The notes under the pieces are model-generated. The model made no database searches, was not told where the DNA came from, and saw only the letters and a program-made list of their open reading frames with translations. Shown here one piece after another: positions 16,096 through 25,194 of a stretch of DNA of 32,078 nucleotides. The number at the start of each line of letters is the position of its first letter. Within the stretch, counting starts at the first letter, position 1. Made by a program: the position numbers and the translations under genes. Origin of the DNA: an uncultured Clostridium sp. (GTDB lineage Bacteria > Bacillota > Clostridia > TANB77 > CAG-508); the NCBI GenBank assembly GCA_948467495.1, contig CAOKEO010000023.1, positions 1 through 32,078 on the forward strand, written 5' to 3'.

Positions 16096-16140
16096 ACAAA
16101 ACTGTGACAAAAAGGGACGCCCCTCTTGTCACAGTTTTGT
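16096..16140. terminator. 15-bp perfect hairpin with GGGACG loop
   Basis: ACAAAACTGTGACAA (16096-16110) pairs perfectly with TTGTCACAGTTTTGT (16126-16140). The loop has GGGACGCCCC. It ends the pyrE-like gene and overlaps the last codons and TGA of the convergent cysE. The same AAAGGGACG core occurs in the hairpin at 331. Confidence 0.85.
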
Positions 16141-16653
16141 TTTATCAATAATTTCATTACATCTAACTACTGTAACATGGTCTGGTATATTTTTTAACAC
16201 CGTGCTATTAGCACCTATTTTGACATGATTTCCAACTTTTATAGGACCTAATATTTTGCTACCTGCTCCTACTATAACATGATTTCCAAGGTCTGGATGT
16301 CGTTTATTTTTGTCTTTACCTGTCCCTCCTAATGTTGAATTATGATAAATGGTACAGTCATTTCCTATGGTTGCTGTTTCTCCTATGACAATCCCCATTC
16401 CATGGTCGATAAATAATCTTCTTCCTATTTTAGCTCCTGGATGAATTTCAATTCCTGTAAAAAATCTGCCTATTTGCGAAATAAGTCTAGCTAAAAATAA
16501 TAGTTTATGGCGATATAAAAAATGAGCCAATCGATGAAATATTAAAATGTGAAATCCTGGGTATAGAATTACTACTTCCAATATATTTCTACATGCTGGA
16601 TCTTGTTTTTTTATGTTTTTTGCATCTTCATATAATTCTTTTAAAAATAACAT
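16129..16653 (-). CDS. cysE: Serine O-acetyltransferase
   Basis: 174 aa, the short form typical of Firmicutes and epsC-type enzymes lacking much of the N-terminal helical domain of E. coli CysE. It makes O-acetylserine from serine and acetyl-CoA for cysteine synthesis. The left-handed beta-helix is evident from hexapeptide repeats (about residues 70-165). [12 protein letters not shown] carries the catalytic His/Asp region and [10 protein letters not shown] the active-site loop. Ribosome site AAGGTGAT. No cysK is adjacent. The last residues KTKL and the stop lie in the downstream hairpin. Confidence 0.92.
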   Translation of the reverse strand: MLFLKELYEDAKNIKKQDPACRNILEVVILYPGFHILIFHRLAHFLYRHKLLFLARLISQIGRFFTGIEIHPGAKIGRRLFIDHGMGIVIGETATIGNDCTIYHNSTLGGTGKDKNKRHPDLGNHVIVGAGSKILGPIKVGNHVKIGANSTVLKNIPDHVTVVRCNEIIDKTKL

Positions 16654-16698
16654 ACTATCACCTTATTATAGGATATGTATGTTATTGAAATGTTGCTC

Positions 16699-17400
16699 CT
16701 AATTTTCTTCTTCTAATACTTCACTAATATTTTCAATTTCTGCTATTTTTCTTAATAATTCATTCTTTTTGAATCCTCTTTTATTATAATGTCCAACAAC
16801 ATGAAGCATTTCTGTTTCTTCTTGTAATTCTTCTTTTTTAGCTCTTTTCATTTGCTTGATTTCTACTTGATAATTACTTAAACATTCTTCTATTTCGGCT
16901 AAAACTTGTTTTAGGTTTTTATGAATTTTGATATCTAATTCCAACATATTGAAATGATTCAATCGATCTGATATTTTATAAGAATAAGATAATATGATAT
17001 AAACGATTAAAGTGGTCATAATGCCTCCTAGATAAAAACCTGCTCCGATGCTTAAACCAATGCAAGTAACAGATAGCAATCCAGCTGCTGTTGTTAGTCC
17101 TTTTACATTAAATCCATCTCTTAAAATAGTACCTGCACCAATAAATCCGATACCAGATAGTAATTGTGCTGGAATTCTGGATGGATCAATATCATAGGCT
17201 TTTGACATGTATTCTCCACATAGCATAATCAAAACAGAACTAATTCCTACTAATGCATGTGTTCTAAATCCTGCTGGCTTACTCCAAGAAGAACGTTCTA
17301 GTCCAATAATTCCTGCTAATACAAAACCTAAAATTAATTTAATGATTGCTTGAAACCAAAATGAATTCAATATTTCCCATATCATTCCCAATTTTTTCAC
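16699..17400 (-). CDS. MgtC/SapB-family membrane protein
   Basis: 233 aa. Four to five hydrophobic segments in residues 1-145 (about 13-32, 48-62, 84-95, 102-118, 121-137) carry the family motifs GLERSSW and AGFRTHALVGISSVL. A soluble C-terminal ACT-like domain follows (about 150-233). MgtC proteins are implicated in survival in low Mg2+ and modulation of ATP synthase; the biochemical role of this branch is not settled. Own promoter (TTGCTA-18-TATAAT) and GGAAGGTG ribosome site. It lies upstream of cysE with a 45-bp gap and may be co-transcribed. Confidence 0.88.
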   Translation of the reverse strand: MKKLGMIWEILNSFWFQAIIKLILGFVLAGIIGLERSSWSKPAGFRTHALVGISSVLIMLCGEYMSKAYDIDPSRIPAQLLSGIGFIGAGTILRDGFNVKGLTTAAGLLSVTCIGLSIGAGFYLGGIMTTLIVYIILSYSYKISDRLNHFNMLELDIKIHKNLKQVLAEIEECLSNYQVEIKQMKRAKKEELQEETEMLHVVGHYNKRGFKKNELLRKIAEIENISEVLEEEN

Positions 17401-17440
17401 CTTCCTTTGTATTCTTATGTATTAAGTGGAACAGATATAA

Positions 17441-17470
17441 ATTATATCATATTCTTTTATTAGTTAGCAA
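17441..17470 (-). promoter_or_regulatory. mgtC-family gene promoter
   Basis: Minus strand: TTGCTA (17465-17470), 18-bp spacer, TATAAT (17441-17446). Confidence 0.6.
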
Positions 17471-17493
17471 GAAAATTTTTCTCCTTTTCTGTT

Positions 17494-17598
17494 TTCGACG
17501 TAACTATTAGAGGTGATATATTCCAAATTGTTACATCATAAAAAATATAGAAACTTTTATGGCAAAAAATAAAACGTCTGAATAGTTACTTTTCGACA
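17494..17598 (+). promoter_or_regulatory. Two Spo0A-box-like sites with an inverted repeat
   Basis: This lies in the 302-bp gap between the mgtC-family gene and the triple-repeat gene. TTCGACG (17494-17500) and TTCGACA (17592-17598) match the Spo0A box consensus (TTCGACA). They sit next to arms of a 9-bp inverted repeat, GTAACTATT (17500-17508) and AATAGTTAC (17581-17589). A TATAAT at 17620-17625 could be the -10 of the next gene. No coding sequence was seen in this gap. Confidence 0.4.
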
Positions 17599-17649
17599 TT
17601 ATTTGCAAGTTTATTTAGGTATAATGTTTATTAAGCTTTTTAAGGCTTT

Positions 17650-18097
17650 CATTTACTGTATATATGAGAGAACCATTTATTCAAAAGGAGGTCGCATCCA
17701 ATATGAGCTATAATAAATATTTGCCTAGTAAAATAAAAGAAGCAATGGCAAATATGCTTCCTACTGTAGAACTGTTTTTGACAGCCCAGGACTTGTTCAT
17801 TTTACAAAACAATTCTGTCCCTTATAAAAAATTGTATCAGATTTCTTCTGTAGATGTTTTTTTAAGTCCACAAGTTTTGCGTTTCTTGCAAGAAAAATCA
17901 ATCCCTTATAAATCAAAAAAAGGAGAGAAATATCAAATTCCTTCTGTACAGACTTTTCTTAATTCAGAAGATTTGGATTTCTTGCAAAGAAATGGTATTC
18001 CTTACATGGAAGCATCTGTGAAAAAGTGCCAAGTAGATGTGTTACAAGCAAATTTAGTATTCTGTCACTAGTTAATTAACCTCTCATACAGTAAATG
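17650..18097. repeat. Inverted repeats flanking a single gene
   Basis: CATTTACTGTA-TATA-TGAGAG (17650-17670) and CTCTCATACAGTAAATG (18081-18097) are inverted copies of 17 bp, the left one with 4 extra bases. They enclose one gene (17703-18071) almost exactly, as in a small cassette or a long-range mRNA stem. Confidence 0.6.
17703..18071 (+). CDS. Hypothetical protein with three tandem 30-residue repeats
   Basis: 122 aa. The ATG at 17703 follows AAGGAGG (17685-17691); an upstream in-frame ATG lies inside the flanking inverted repeat and is less likely. The body is three repeats of the pattern SVxxFLxxxDLxFLQxxxIPYK: residues about 34-58, 63-90 and 95-120, with FL, FLQ and PY conserved in each. 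No signal peptide, membrane segment or known motif. Each unit predicts as a helix pair, possibly a small binding module. No family recognised. It is monocistronic, framed by inverted repeats, and has Spo0A-box-like sites upstream, so a stationary-phase or sporulation role is a guess. Confidence 0.7.
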   Translation: MSYNKYLPSKIKEAMANMLPTVELFLTAQDLFILQNNSVPYKKLYQISSVDVFLSPQVLRFLQEKSIPYKSKKGEKYQIPSVQTFLNSEDLDFLQRNGIPYMEASVKKCQVDVLQANLVFCH

Positions 18098-18127
18098 AAT
18101 AACAAAGTTCTATTCTAAGAACTAGCT

Positions 18128-18170
18128 AACCAAAAAGTCCAACTCAAGATATGAGTTGGCTTTTTGGGTT
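18128..18170. terminator. Bidirectional terminator
   Basis: CCAAAAAGTCCAACTC (18130-18145) pairs with GAGTTGGCTTTTTGG (18153-18167) with one bulge. It separates the repeat-protein gene from convergent uvrB. Confidence 0.8.
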
Positions 18171-18181
18171 GTACTTTTATT

Positions 18182-20137
18182 TTACAATAATTTTTCTAAT
18201 TCTTTCATCTTATCTCGCAACTCTGCCGCCTTCTCAAACTCCATGTTAGCAGCAAATTGCAACATTTGGTCTGTCAACTCCTCAATCACATCTTGAATAT
18301 TTTCATTTTTCTCCAATTTGTATTCTACACTAATATCTTCCACTGTTGTCATTGCAATATTTTCACGTACCGATTTTTGAATGGTTTTTGGGGTAATGCC
18401 ATGTTCTTGATTGTACTGTTCTTGTATCCCTCTTCTTCTATTGGTTTCAGAAATTGCCTTTTCCATACTTTCTGTCAATTCATCAGCATACATGATGACA
18501 GTTCCATCTGTATTTCTGGCAGCACGACCAATGGTCTGAATTAATGACCTTTCGGAACGCAAAAATCCTTCTTTGTCAGCGTCTAGGATAGCTACCAAAG
18601 AAACCTCTGGTATGTCCAATCCTTCTCTTAATAGATTGATTCCCACTAGTACATCAAATTCTCCCAGACGAAGATTACGAATGATTTCCATTCTTTCTAA
18701 TGCTTTGGTTTCTGAATGCATATAGGTTACTTTGATTTCTAAGCTCTTTAAGTATTCGGTCAAATCTTCTGCCATTTTTTTGGTTAGGGTTGTCACTAAA
18801 ACTCTTTCTTTTCTTTCTACTCGAATTCGTATTTGTTCTAATAAATCATCAATTTGATTGGTAACTGGCTTTACCTCTATCTTAGGGTCTAATAATCCAG
18901 TCGGTCTGATAATTTGCTCTACCACATTGTCTTTGCTATGTTCTTTTTCATAATCAGCAGGTGTTGCACTGACAAATATAACTTGGTTTAATCTTTGTTC
19001 AAATTCTTCAAATTTTAATGGTCTATTGTCAAATGCAGATGGTAGTCGAAATCCATAATTGACAAGAGATTCTTTTCTTGACCTATCTCCATTATACATA
19101 GCTCTAACTTGTGGAATGGTAGCATGAGATTCATCTACTAATAATAAAAAGTCGTCTGGAAAATAATCAAATAAAGTATAGGGCGGACTCCCTTCTTCTC
19201 TTCCACTGATATGTCGGGAATAATTTTCAATTCCAGAACAAAAGCCAGTTTCTTTCATCATTTCCATGTCAAAATTGGTTCTTTCTTCTATTCTTTGTGC
19301 CTCAATTAGTTTATTTTTTGATTTGAAATATTGGACTCTTTCCTCCATCTCTTTCTCAATGGTGACAATGGCTCTTTCCATTTTGTCCTTTGTTGTGACA
19401 TAGTGAGAAGCGGGCGAAATTAAGATGTGTTTTCTAATTCCAATTGGCTTTCCTGTAAGTGGATTAATCTCTGTAATTTTTTCAATTTCGTCTCCCCAAA
19501 ACTCTACACGAACCGCTGATTCGGATTGGTCAGAAGGGTAAATCTCTACTATGTCCCCTTTGGCTCGAAAAGTTCCTCTTTTAAAATCCATCTCATTTCT
19601 TGTGTATTGCATGGTTATTAGTTTTTTTAGAACTTGATCTCGTGACTTATTCATTCCTGCTCGTAAAGATAACATCATTTCTTGGTAATCTACTGGATCT
19701 CCTAATCCATAAATACAAGAAACAGAAGCTACTATAATAACATCTTTTGTTTCAAATAAAGACAAGGTAGCTGAATGACGCAATTTATCGATTTCATCAT
19801 TAATGGATGAGTCTTTTTCAATATAAGTGTCTGAAGATGGTATATAGCTTTCTGGCTGATAATAGTCATAATAAGAGACAAAATACTCGACATTGTTTTC
19901 TGGAAAAAACTCTTTGAATTCGCTATATAGTTGCCCTGCCAACGTTTTATTGTGTGCTAAAACTAAAGTTGGCTTTTGCACTTTTTCTATGATATTTGCC
20001 ATGGTAAAGGTTTTTCCAGAGCCTGTAACTCCTAGTAATGTTTGGAATTTCTTACCTTCTTGTATCCCTTTACTTAAATATTCAATTGCTTGTGGTTGGT
20101 CGCCTGTTGGCTTGTAAGCGGAATGTAACTTAAACAT
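18182..20137 (-). CDS. uvrB: Excinuclease ABC subunit B
   Basis: 651 aa from ATG 20137 (AAGGAGG 6 bases upstream); an in-frame ATG 24 bases earlier falls inside the preceding gene without a good site. UvrB is the damage-verifying helicase of nucleotide excision repair. Walker A GVTGSGKT at 36-43, aromatic beta-hairpin [12 protein letters not shown] near 93-104, [10 protein letters not shown] helicase motif II, motif VI IGRAARN, and the C-terminal UVR/UvrC-binding helix pair ([18 protein letters not shown]). All complete. Its start overlaps the end of the AlbA-domain gene by 8 bp, so the two are translationally coupled. uvrA and uvrC are not in the window. Confidence 0.97.
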   Translation of the reverse strand: MFKLHSAYKPTGDQPQAIEYLSKGIQEGKKFQTLLGVTGSGKTFTMANIIEKVQKPTLVLAHNKTLAGQLYSEFKEFFPENNVEYFVSYYDYYQPESYIPSSDTYIEKDSSINDEIDKLRHSATLSLFETKDVIIVASVSCIYGLGDPVDYQEMMLSLRAGMNKSRDQVLKKLITMQYTRNEMDFKRGTFRAKGDIVEIYPSDQSESAVRVEFWGDEIEKITEINPLTGKPIGIRKHILISPASHYVTTKDKMERAIVTIEKEMEERVQYFKSKNKLIEAQRIEERTNFDMEMMKETGFCSGIENYSRHISGREEGSPPYTLFDYFPDDFLLLVDESHATIPQVRAMYNGDRSRKESLVNYGFRLPSAFDNRPLKFEEFEQRLNQVIFVSATPADYEKEHSKDNVVEQIIRPTGLLDPKIEVKPVTNQIDDLLEQIRIRVERKERVLVTTLTKKMAEDLTEYLKSLEIKVTYMHSETKALERMEIIRNLRLGEFDVLVGINLLREGLDIPEVSLVAILDADKEGFLRSERSLIQTIGRAARNTDGTVIMYADELTESMEKAISETNRRRGIQEQYNQEHGITPKTIQKSVRENIAMTTVEDISVEYKLEKNENIQDVIEELTDQMLQFAANMEFEKAAELRDKMKELEKLL

Positions 20138-21521
20138 CTTTTTCCTCCTTATCTCCAACAATTTTCCAGTATCCGTTTTTGTCTGCTCCTATTCTTTCAA
20201 GAACTCCTTTTTCTTTTAATTTAGCAATATTTCTTTTAACAGTTTTTTCTGAAACTTCTAATTGATTTGCTATCGAAATTTGTGTAACTTTAGGATTTTT
20301 CATAATTATGTTTATTATTTTTTGTTCTGTAATATTTAAATTAAGTTTTACAGGGTCATTTACAGGGTCATTTACAGGGTCATTTTGTATAGTTTTCTTT
20401 TCTCTTTCATAATTTTTTCTATAAAAAATTATGGTAAAACCTATTTTTTCTTTTCTAAATTCAACTTTTACATTATTCTCTGTACATTCTTCATATATTC
20501 TTCTTATTCCTGAAGAATAAGTTTCAGTATCGCTTGATTTATATAAAATATTAGCTATCATAGGATTTCTAAACACTGAATGAGCCTTATTTTGTATATA
20601 ATCTTCTGGTGTATATTGTTCTGGAAATGTCCCTGGATTATATATTTCTACTTTATTTTTAAATATCGAAATTTCAGTTCCTTTTGGATCTTGATATAAT
20701 CGATGTGCATAACTATTGATAATCGCCTCTCTGATAGAATCTAGTGGAATTTCTGGATATTCTTCTCTTTTATCTGTTATCTTAACATTCCATATAATGT
20801 TCTTTCTGATATATTCTTGCCCTATCTTTATTAAATCAAAAATGTTTCCCTCTACTTTATCTATATCAATAAATGTTGTTTTCGTATCTGTTGCAAAAAT
20901 TGCCATTTGCAGTTCCACTTTGCAATTATCACAAAACAAAACCTTTCCTGCATTCAATAATTTATTATCCTTTAATAATCCCAATTTATTTAAAACATCT
21001 TCTTTATTTGTATATTCAAATGGAATTCTTTTAGCTTGATTGGCTCTTTCTATATAATCTTTCAATATTTCTTCATTAATATCTTCTATTGTTTTATCTG
21101 AAACTCTCGAATCCCAATTTTCACCTTCATTTTCTGTTTTTAAAAATATTTTTCTCATTTCAGAAATAGAAAGTTTTTGGTCTCTATCGCTTACTCGTAT
21201 ATATGCTCTTCCATCTGCAAAATATGGTACATCTTCTCCTTCAAATTCTACTAGAATGCAATCTTTATCTTCTATTTTTACATTGCTTATCTTTGGATAG
21301 ATTTTGGGTTCTATCTTATTTGAAATAACTTCTGAAATGTCTCTTAATGTTTTTCCACTAACCTCTTGACCAACTACTGTACCATCATCTTTTATGCCAA
21401 AATATAGTTTCCCGTGTCTATGCTTATTTAATATAGAAACAATCGATACTATCGCTTCTTTTAGTTCACTTGTAGACTTTTTTAATTCTGTTATTTCGTT
21501 TTCTTGGAATTTGTTGTTCAC
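20130..21521 (-). CDS. AlbA_2/Schlafen-domain ATP-binding regulator with C-terminal HTH
   Basis: 463 aa. Residues about 10-125 form the AlbA_2 domain (ELKKS start, [16 protein letters not shown] core, [13 protein letters not shown]). About 255-375 is a GHKL-like ATPase fold ([34 protein letters not shown]). About 400-455 is a winged helix ([25 protein letters not shown]). Such proteins are common in gut Firmicutes and annotated as putative transcriptional regulators or RecG-like; none is well characterised. The linker holds three tandem NDPV units encoded by a 12-bp repeat. It overlaps uvrB by 8 bp. Confidence 0.8.
   Translation of the reverse strand: MNNKFQENEITELKKSTSELKEAIVSIVSILNKHRHGKLYFGIKDDGTVVGQEVSGKTLRDISEVISNKIEPKIYPKISNVKIEDKDCILVEFEGEDVPYFADGRAYIRVSDRDQKLSISEMRKIFLKTENEGENWDSRVSDKTIEDINEEILKDYIERANQAKRIPFEYTNKEDVLNKLGLLKDNKLLNAGKVLFCDNCKVELQMAIFATDTKTTFIDIDKVEGNIFDLIKIGQEYIRKNIIWNVKITDKREEYPEIPLDSIREAIINSYAHRLYQDPKGTEISIFKNKVEIYNPGTFPEQYTPEDYIQNKAHSVFRNPMIANILYKSSDTETYSSGIRRIYEECTENNVKVEFRKEKIGFTIIFYRKNYEREKKTIQNDPVNDPVNDPVKLNLNITEQKIINIIMKNPKVTQISIANQLEVSEKTVKRNIAKLKEKGVLERIGADKNGYWKIVGDKEEKDV
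20349..20384. repeat. 12-bp tandem repeat, three perfect copies
   Basis: TACAGGGTCATT repeated three times encodes [12 protein letters not shown] in the linker before the HTH domain. Because 12 is a multiple of 3, copy-number change lengthens the linker without a frameshift. Confidence 0.9.
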
Positions 21522-21544
21522 TTAAATTCACCTTCTTTCCTTTT

Positions 21545-22420
21545 TTATTGTACCAACATTATTTCTTCAAAATAATTCAATATTTCAATAATTCCATTTT
21601 CGTCAACATCTCCACCAATATAAAAGTGTCCTTCCTGCTTTGTTTTTACATATTTTTTTAATTTTTCACTTGCATTTCCCATAGCTGCTCCATATCCGCA
21701 TAACTCTATAAATTGCCAATCACTTGTGCTATCTCCAACTGCTAAAATATTTTCTAATGGAACATTCATATTATTAGCGATTTCTATCGCTCCTTGTTTT
21801 TTCGAAATTCCTGTTGCTGTAATAATTCCAAATTTTAGCGGATTTGCCACTGGATGAATTCCCCAACTTAGTGTTAGTCCTGTGTTCATTCCTTCAAAAA
21901 GATTGGTGACTCTGTTTTTGTCTTTTTCATTTAAAGCTATTGGCATTATTTTAGTTACATCATATTTTATACTTTCATTTGCAATATCCTCTAGAATAAC
22001 TGGATTTTGTTGTAATATATGAACATGTTTTGGAGTTATATCGCACTGTTGACTTCCTTGTATGAAATAATTATCTACTGTATAGAATTCTGTATAAATA
22101 TCATTAGCAATATACATTTCTAATATATCTTTTACTTTCTTTTTATCCATTACATGCTTTTTTACTATTGTATTATCAATTGGATTTATGATAACACTTC
22201 CGCCATCTGCAATATGATAATTATTTAATTCCGCTTCTTTTATAATTTTACCAGTTGAAAAATGTGGCTTAGCAGTACACAAACTAATTGGTATTCCTTT
22301 TTTTCTTATTTCTTTTAATTTATTGATGACATGTATATTGGGATTTGGAAAATTAAAGCCTATCTTCTCTCCAACAATTACACCATCAACATCTAATATA
22401 ATTCCTTTAATACCTTTCAT
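21545..22420 (-). CDS. HAD-superfamily (Cof-type) phosphatase
   Basis: 291 aa. Nucleophile and acid/base D10/D12 in LDVDGV, motif II Thr in CTAKP near 48-52, and the motif III/IV GDSTSD near 244-249. A large cap between them is consistent with a Cof-type C2 cap. These enzymes dephosphorylate sugar or nucleotide phosphates; here the substrate is unknown. It is followed by the AlbA-domain gene (23-bp gap) and preceded by an alpha/beta hydrolase, all on the minus strand and probably co-transcribed. Confidence 0.85.
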   Translation of the reverse strand: MKGIKGIILDVDGVIVGEKIGFNFPNPNIHVINKLKEIRKKGIPISLCTAKPHFSTGKIIKEAELNNYHIADGGSVIINPIDNTIVKKHVMDKKKVKDILEMYIANDIYTEFYTVDNYFIQGSQQCDITPKHVHILQQNPVILEDIANESIKYDVTKIMPIALNEKDKNRVTNLFEGMNTGLTLSWGIHPVANPLKFGIITATGISKKQGAIEIANNMNVPLENILAVGDSTSDWQFIELCGYGAAMGNASEKLKKYVKTKQEGHFYIGGDVDENGIIEILNYFEEIMLVQ

Positions 22421-22457
22421 TCTTTTTCTCCTTATTATTCTTCCTTTAAAATATAGC

Positions 22458-23018
22458 TTAACTTCTCTTTAATATCAACTCCATTACTTTTGGAATTTTC
22501 TCTATTCCACTCTTCTTACCCATATGACCAATATTTTCAATTAATATTGGAATCGCATCCATACTTTTAGGAAATTGTTCTAATAGTTCAAATGGTACTA
22601 AATGGTCATTATTACTATATATCGAGTATCTTTTATTACACTTAGCCTTAAAATTTTCTAATTCACTTTTAGACACTAGAAAATTTTTGCATGCTCGATT
22701 TAAATCTTTTCTATTTTCCCATTCAAAATATTGCGAGAATCCTGCTAAACTTATATATAATTCTGTTTTTAAATTATTTTCATTCATATATTTAATGATA
22801 AATTCATTTCCTATCGAGTGTGCTACTATTATACTATCACTATCTATGTATGCTCTATATTGGTCAAATATCTTTTTCCATTCTTCATATATAACGCCTT
22901 CTCTTGGGGGAAACTCTGGAAGGATTACATTATATTTTAATTTTTCCAATTCATTTTTTAACCATTCATAAATTTTAGGAATTCCATTATATCCATGAAT
23001 TAAAATGACATTTTTCAT
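22458..23018 (-). CDS. RBBP9/YdeN-type alpha/beta hydrolase
   Basis: 186 aa. N-terminal LIHGYNG oxyanion loop, nucleophile S68 in AHSIGN, acid D138 in SNNDHLVP and H165 in NIGHMGKKSG make a complete catalytic triad. Short serine hydrolases of this type (YdeN, RBBP9) have no defined substrate in most bacteria. Ribosome site AAGGAG. It follows a truncated P-loop ORF and precedes the HAD phosphatase. Confidence 0.85.
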   Translation of the reverse strand: MKNVILIHGYNGIPKIYEWLKNELEKLKYNVILPEFPPREGVIYEEWKKIFDQYRAYIDSDSIIVAHSIGNEFIIKYMNENNLKTELYISLAGFSQYFEWENRKDLNRACKNFLVSKSELENFKAKCNKRYSIYSNNDHLVPFELLEQFPKSMDAIPILIENIGHMGKKSGIEKIPKVMELILKRS

Positions 23019-23072
23019 ATCGTTTTTTCTCCTTCTTCAACACCCATCTCTCAATTCTTGTAAAGCATTCTT

Positions 23073-23246
23073 CTAAACTTTTTTATCCTTATTAACCAAT
23101 TTTAATTCTTTTCCTACTATAAAATCTGTCCTAGCTTCGCTCTCATAAATTTTTCTTAACACATTTTCTAGTTTACTTTGTATGTATTTTGCTAATGTAG
23201 TTTTTCCTACACCAGATATACCTGTTAAAATAATGAGTTTTTTCAT
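23073..23246 (-). pseudogene. Truncated P-loop kinase-like ORF (57 aa)
   Basis: Starts MKKLIILTGISGVGKTTLAKY with Walker A at G9-T16 and a GGAAAGGGA ribosome site, but stops after 57 residues. After about residue 28 it jumps to SEARTDFIVGKELKLVNKDKK, which looks like the end of a larger kinase. The middle domain (Walker B, lid) is missing. It is most simply an internally deleted nucleotide kinase; a genuine mini-protein is less likely. Confidence 0.5.
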
Positions 23247-23271
23247 CTATTTTCCCTTTCCATTTATCATA

Positions 23272-23361
23272 TTATTTTTGAGCAATCATCAAAACAACCA
23301 GTCCCACCATAGCCAAAATTACTCCTAATGTAATTCTCAACCAATCCCCCTTAATTTGCAT
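23272..23361 (-). CDS. Possible 29-aa single-span membrane peptide
   Basis: The frame from ATG 23361 reads MQIKGDWLRITLGV, then a hydrophobic helix of about 18 residues, ending IAQK. The start overlaps the 3' end of the Na/Pi transporter gene by 11 bp, an arrangement of translationally coupled small genes. No Shine-Dalgarno is visible and no family is recognised. Confidence 0.4.
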   Translation of the reverse strand: MQIKGDWLRITLGVILAMVGLVVLMIAQK

Positions 23362-25144
23362 ACTTAAAACAACATTCATTTAAATCATCCTTTAACAATT
23401 CTCTTTGTGTTTCATAAATATTTTTAAAATATTCTTGTTTCGTGACAAAATTTTCATTTGTCATATAATTCATCGTAGCAATTGACACATTGGAGCAATG
23501 GTCAATTATCTTTTCACAAATTGTCAAAAGTTCTATAAAAGCAATACCACTTTCCACATAACACTTTTTCTCTTTTAATCTTTGAATATGTAAATTTTTA
23601 TATTTTTCTTTTTGAATCTCTGCAAACTCTTTCATTGCCTCAATTTTTACAATTAGTCTCAAATCTTTTTCCTGAAAAGCTTGTATGGTAGTCAAAATAC
23701 AATCCCCTGTTATTCGAGAGATTTTCTTAAACTCCTCTTGTGCTTCTTCCGAAATTTTAATATTTTTGTCATGCATCTCTTCCACTGTTTCAGAGAATCG
23801 ATAAGCATAATCTCCTATTATTTCAAATTCAGATTGGATATTAAGTAGAGCATTAACCGTTATATTTTCTTGTTCTGACAAATCTAAGCTTCCAATCCCC
23901 ACTAAAAATTCTGTTACCACTTGTTCCATTCGATTGATTGCCCTTTCTCTTTCTGCAATTTTATCCAATTTCTTCCTTTGAAAATCATTTAATAATTTTA
24001 CTGATTTTCTAAAATTCTTCTCTGCTATTTCTCCCATTTTTTCTACTACATCTGTACTATTCATGATTGCTATATTAGGCAAGTTTATGATTCTGACATC
24101 TAATCTATTTAAAACAGATAAGTAATCACTTTCATCTTCCTCATCGTCATCTGTTGTTTTATTATCTCGAATGGTCATTAGTGTCAATTTTTCAATCCAA
24201 TTAATAAATGGGAACAATACAATGGTTGACACGATATTGAAAATAGTATGAAAATTAGCAATTTGCCCCATATCTATCGTATCTTGCCAAAATGGAAACC
24301 CTATCATATATTGATAAGTATAAATAAATATCAAAAATACAATAGTTCCTATTAAATTGAAATACAGATGAACAGCTGATGCCCTCTTAGCATTTTTAGT
24401 GCCTCCTATACTAGCAAAGATAGAGGTAACACAAGTTCCAATATTTTGTCCTAATATAACTGGAATGGTGGTAGCATAGGTAACGATTCCCGTGGTGGAT
24501 AAGGCTTGCACAATTCCTATAGTGGCTGCTGAACTTTGTACAATAGCAGTAATCAAAGCTCCTGCTAAAACTCCTAAAATAGGATTTGACAGTTTGGATA
24601 ATATTTCAGTTAAAATCGGTAATTCGCTAAATCCACTCGCTATATCTATCATGCTAATCATTCCTGTAAATAGTAAACCAACTCCTATTATCATTTCCCC
24701 TATGTTGTTTTTCTTTTTGTCTGTTGTTATTCCCATTATTAAAATTCCTATTAACAAAAAGATAGGTGCTAATACAGCTGGCGTAAATAAAGATAACCAA
24801 CTGCCACCATCTATATTGGTTAGTCTTAAAATCTGTGATGTAATGGTAGTTCCTATGTTAGCTCCCATGATAATAGGAATCGCATTTTTCAACTTTAAAA
24901 TTTCAGAATTCACTAGCCCAACTACGATAACAGTTGTTGCTGATGAACTTTGGGTTGCTACTGTAATTAAGATTCCTACCAATAAAGCTTTTAACACGTT
25001 ATTAGTAGCAGATACTAAAACTTTTTCTAGTTTTCCTCCTGATAGCTTTTTTAAATTAGTACTTAGAATTTTCATTCCATAAATTAAGAGTGCTAATCCT
25101 CCTAGTAATTTGATAATTGATATTAGTATGTTCAATTGCTCCAC
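23351..25144 (-). CDS. Na/Pi cotransporter family protein with C-terminal PhoU domain
   Basis: 597 aa. Two inverted Na/Pi-cotransporter repeats are visible by their QSS signatures, TQSSSATTVIVVGLV (near 63-77) and VQSSAATIGIVQAL (near 203-216). Each is followed by an NIGT motif (ANIGTTITS, QNIGTCVTS). After about eight membrane segments, residues about 370-590 form two helical PhoU-like bundles with long charged helices. Such NptA/YjbB-type proteins move phosphate with Na+; direction and regulation by the PhoU part are inferred. Ribosome site GGTGG. Nearest neighbour upstream is a YgjV-like membrane protein. Confidence 0.9.
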   Translation of the reverse strand: MEQLNILISIIKLLGGLALLIYGMKILSTNLKKLSGGKLEKVLVSATNNVLKALLVGILITVATQSSSATTVIVVGLVNSEILKLKNAIPIIMGANIGTTITSQILRLTNIDGGSWLSLFTPAVLAPIFLLIGILIMGITTDKKKNNIGEMIIGVGLLFTGMISMIDIASGFSELPILTEILSKLSNPILGVLAGALITAIVQSSAATIGIVQALSTTGIVTYATTIPVILGQNIGTCVTSIFASIGGTKNAKRASAVHLYFNLIGTIVFLIFIYTYQYMIGFPFWQDTIDMGQIANFHTIFNIVSTIVLFPFINWIEKLTLMTIRDNKTTDDDEEDESDYLSVLNRLDVRIINLPNIAIMNSTDVVEKMGEIAEKNFRKSVKLLNDFQRKKLDKIAERERAINRMEQVVTEFLVGIGSLDLSEQENITVNALLNIQSEFEIIGDYAYRFSETVEEMHDKNIKISEEAQEEFKKISRITGDCILTTIQAFQEKDLRLIVKIEAMKEFAEIQKEKYKNLHIQRLKEKKCYVESGIAFIELLTICEKIIDHCSNVSIATMNYMTNENFVTKQEYFKNIYETQRELLKDDLNECCFKYAN

Positions 25145-25194
25145 CTCAAATGATTCATATTTCTCTTAAATTGATTTTTTCCTTCGTATGTCTC

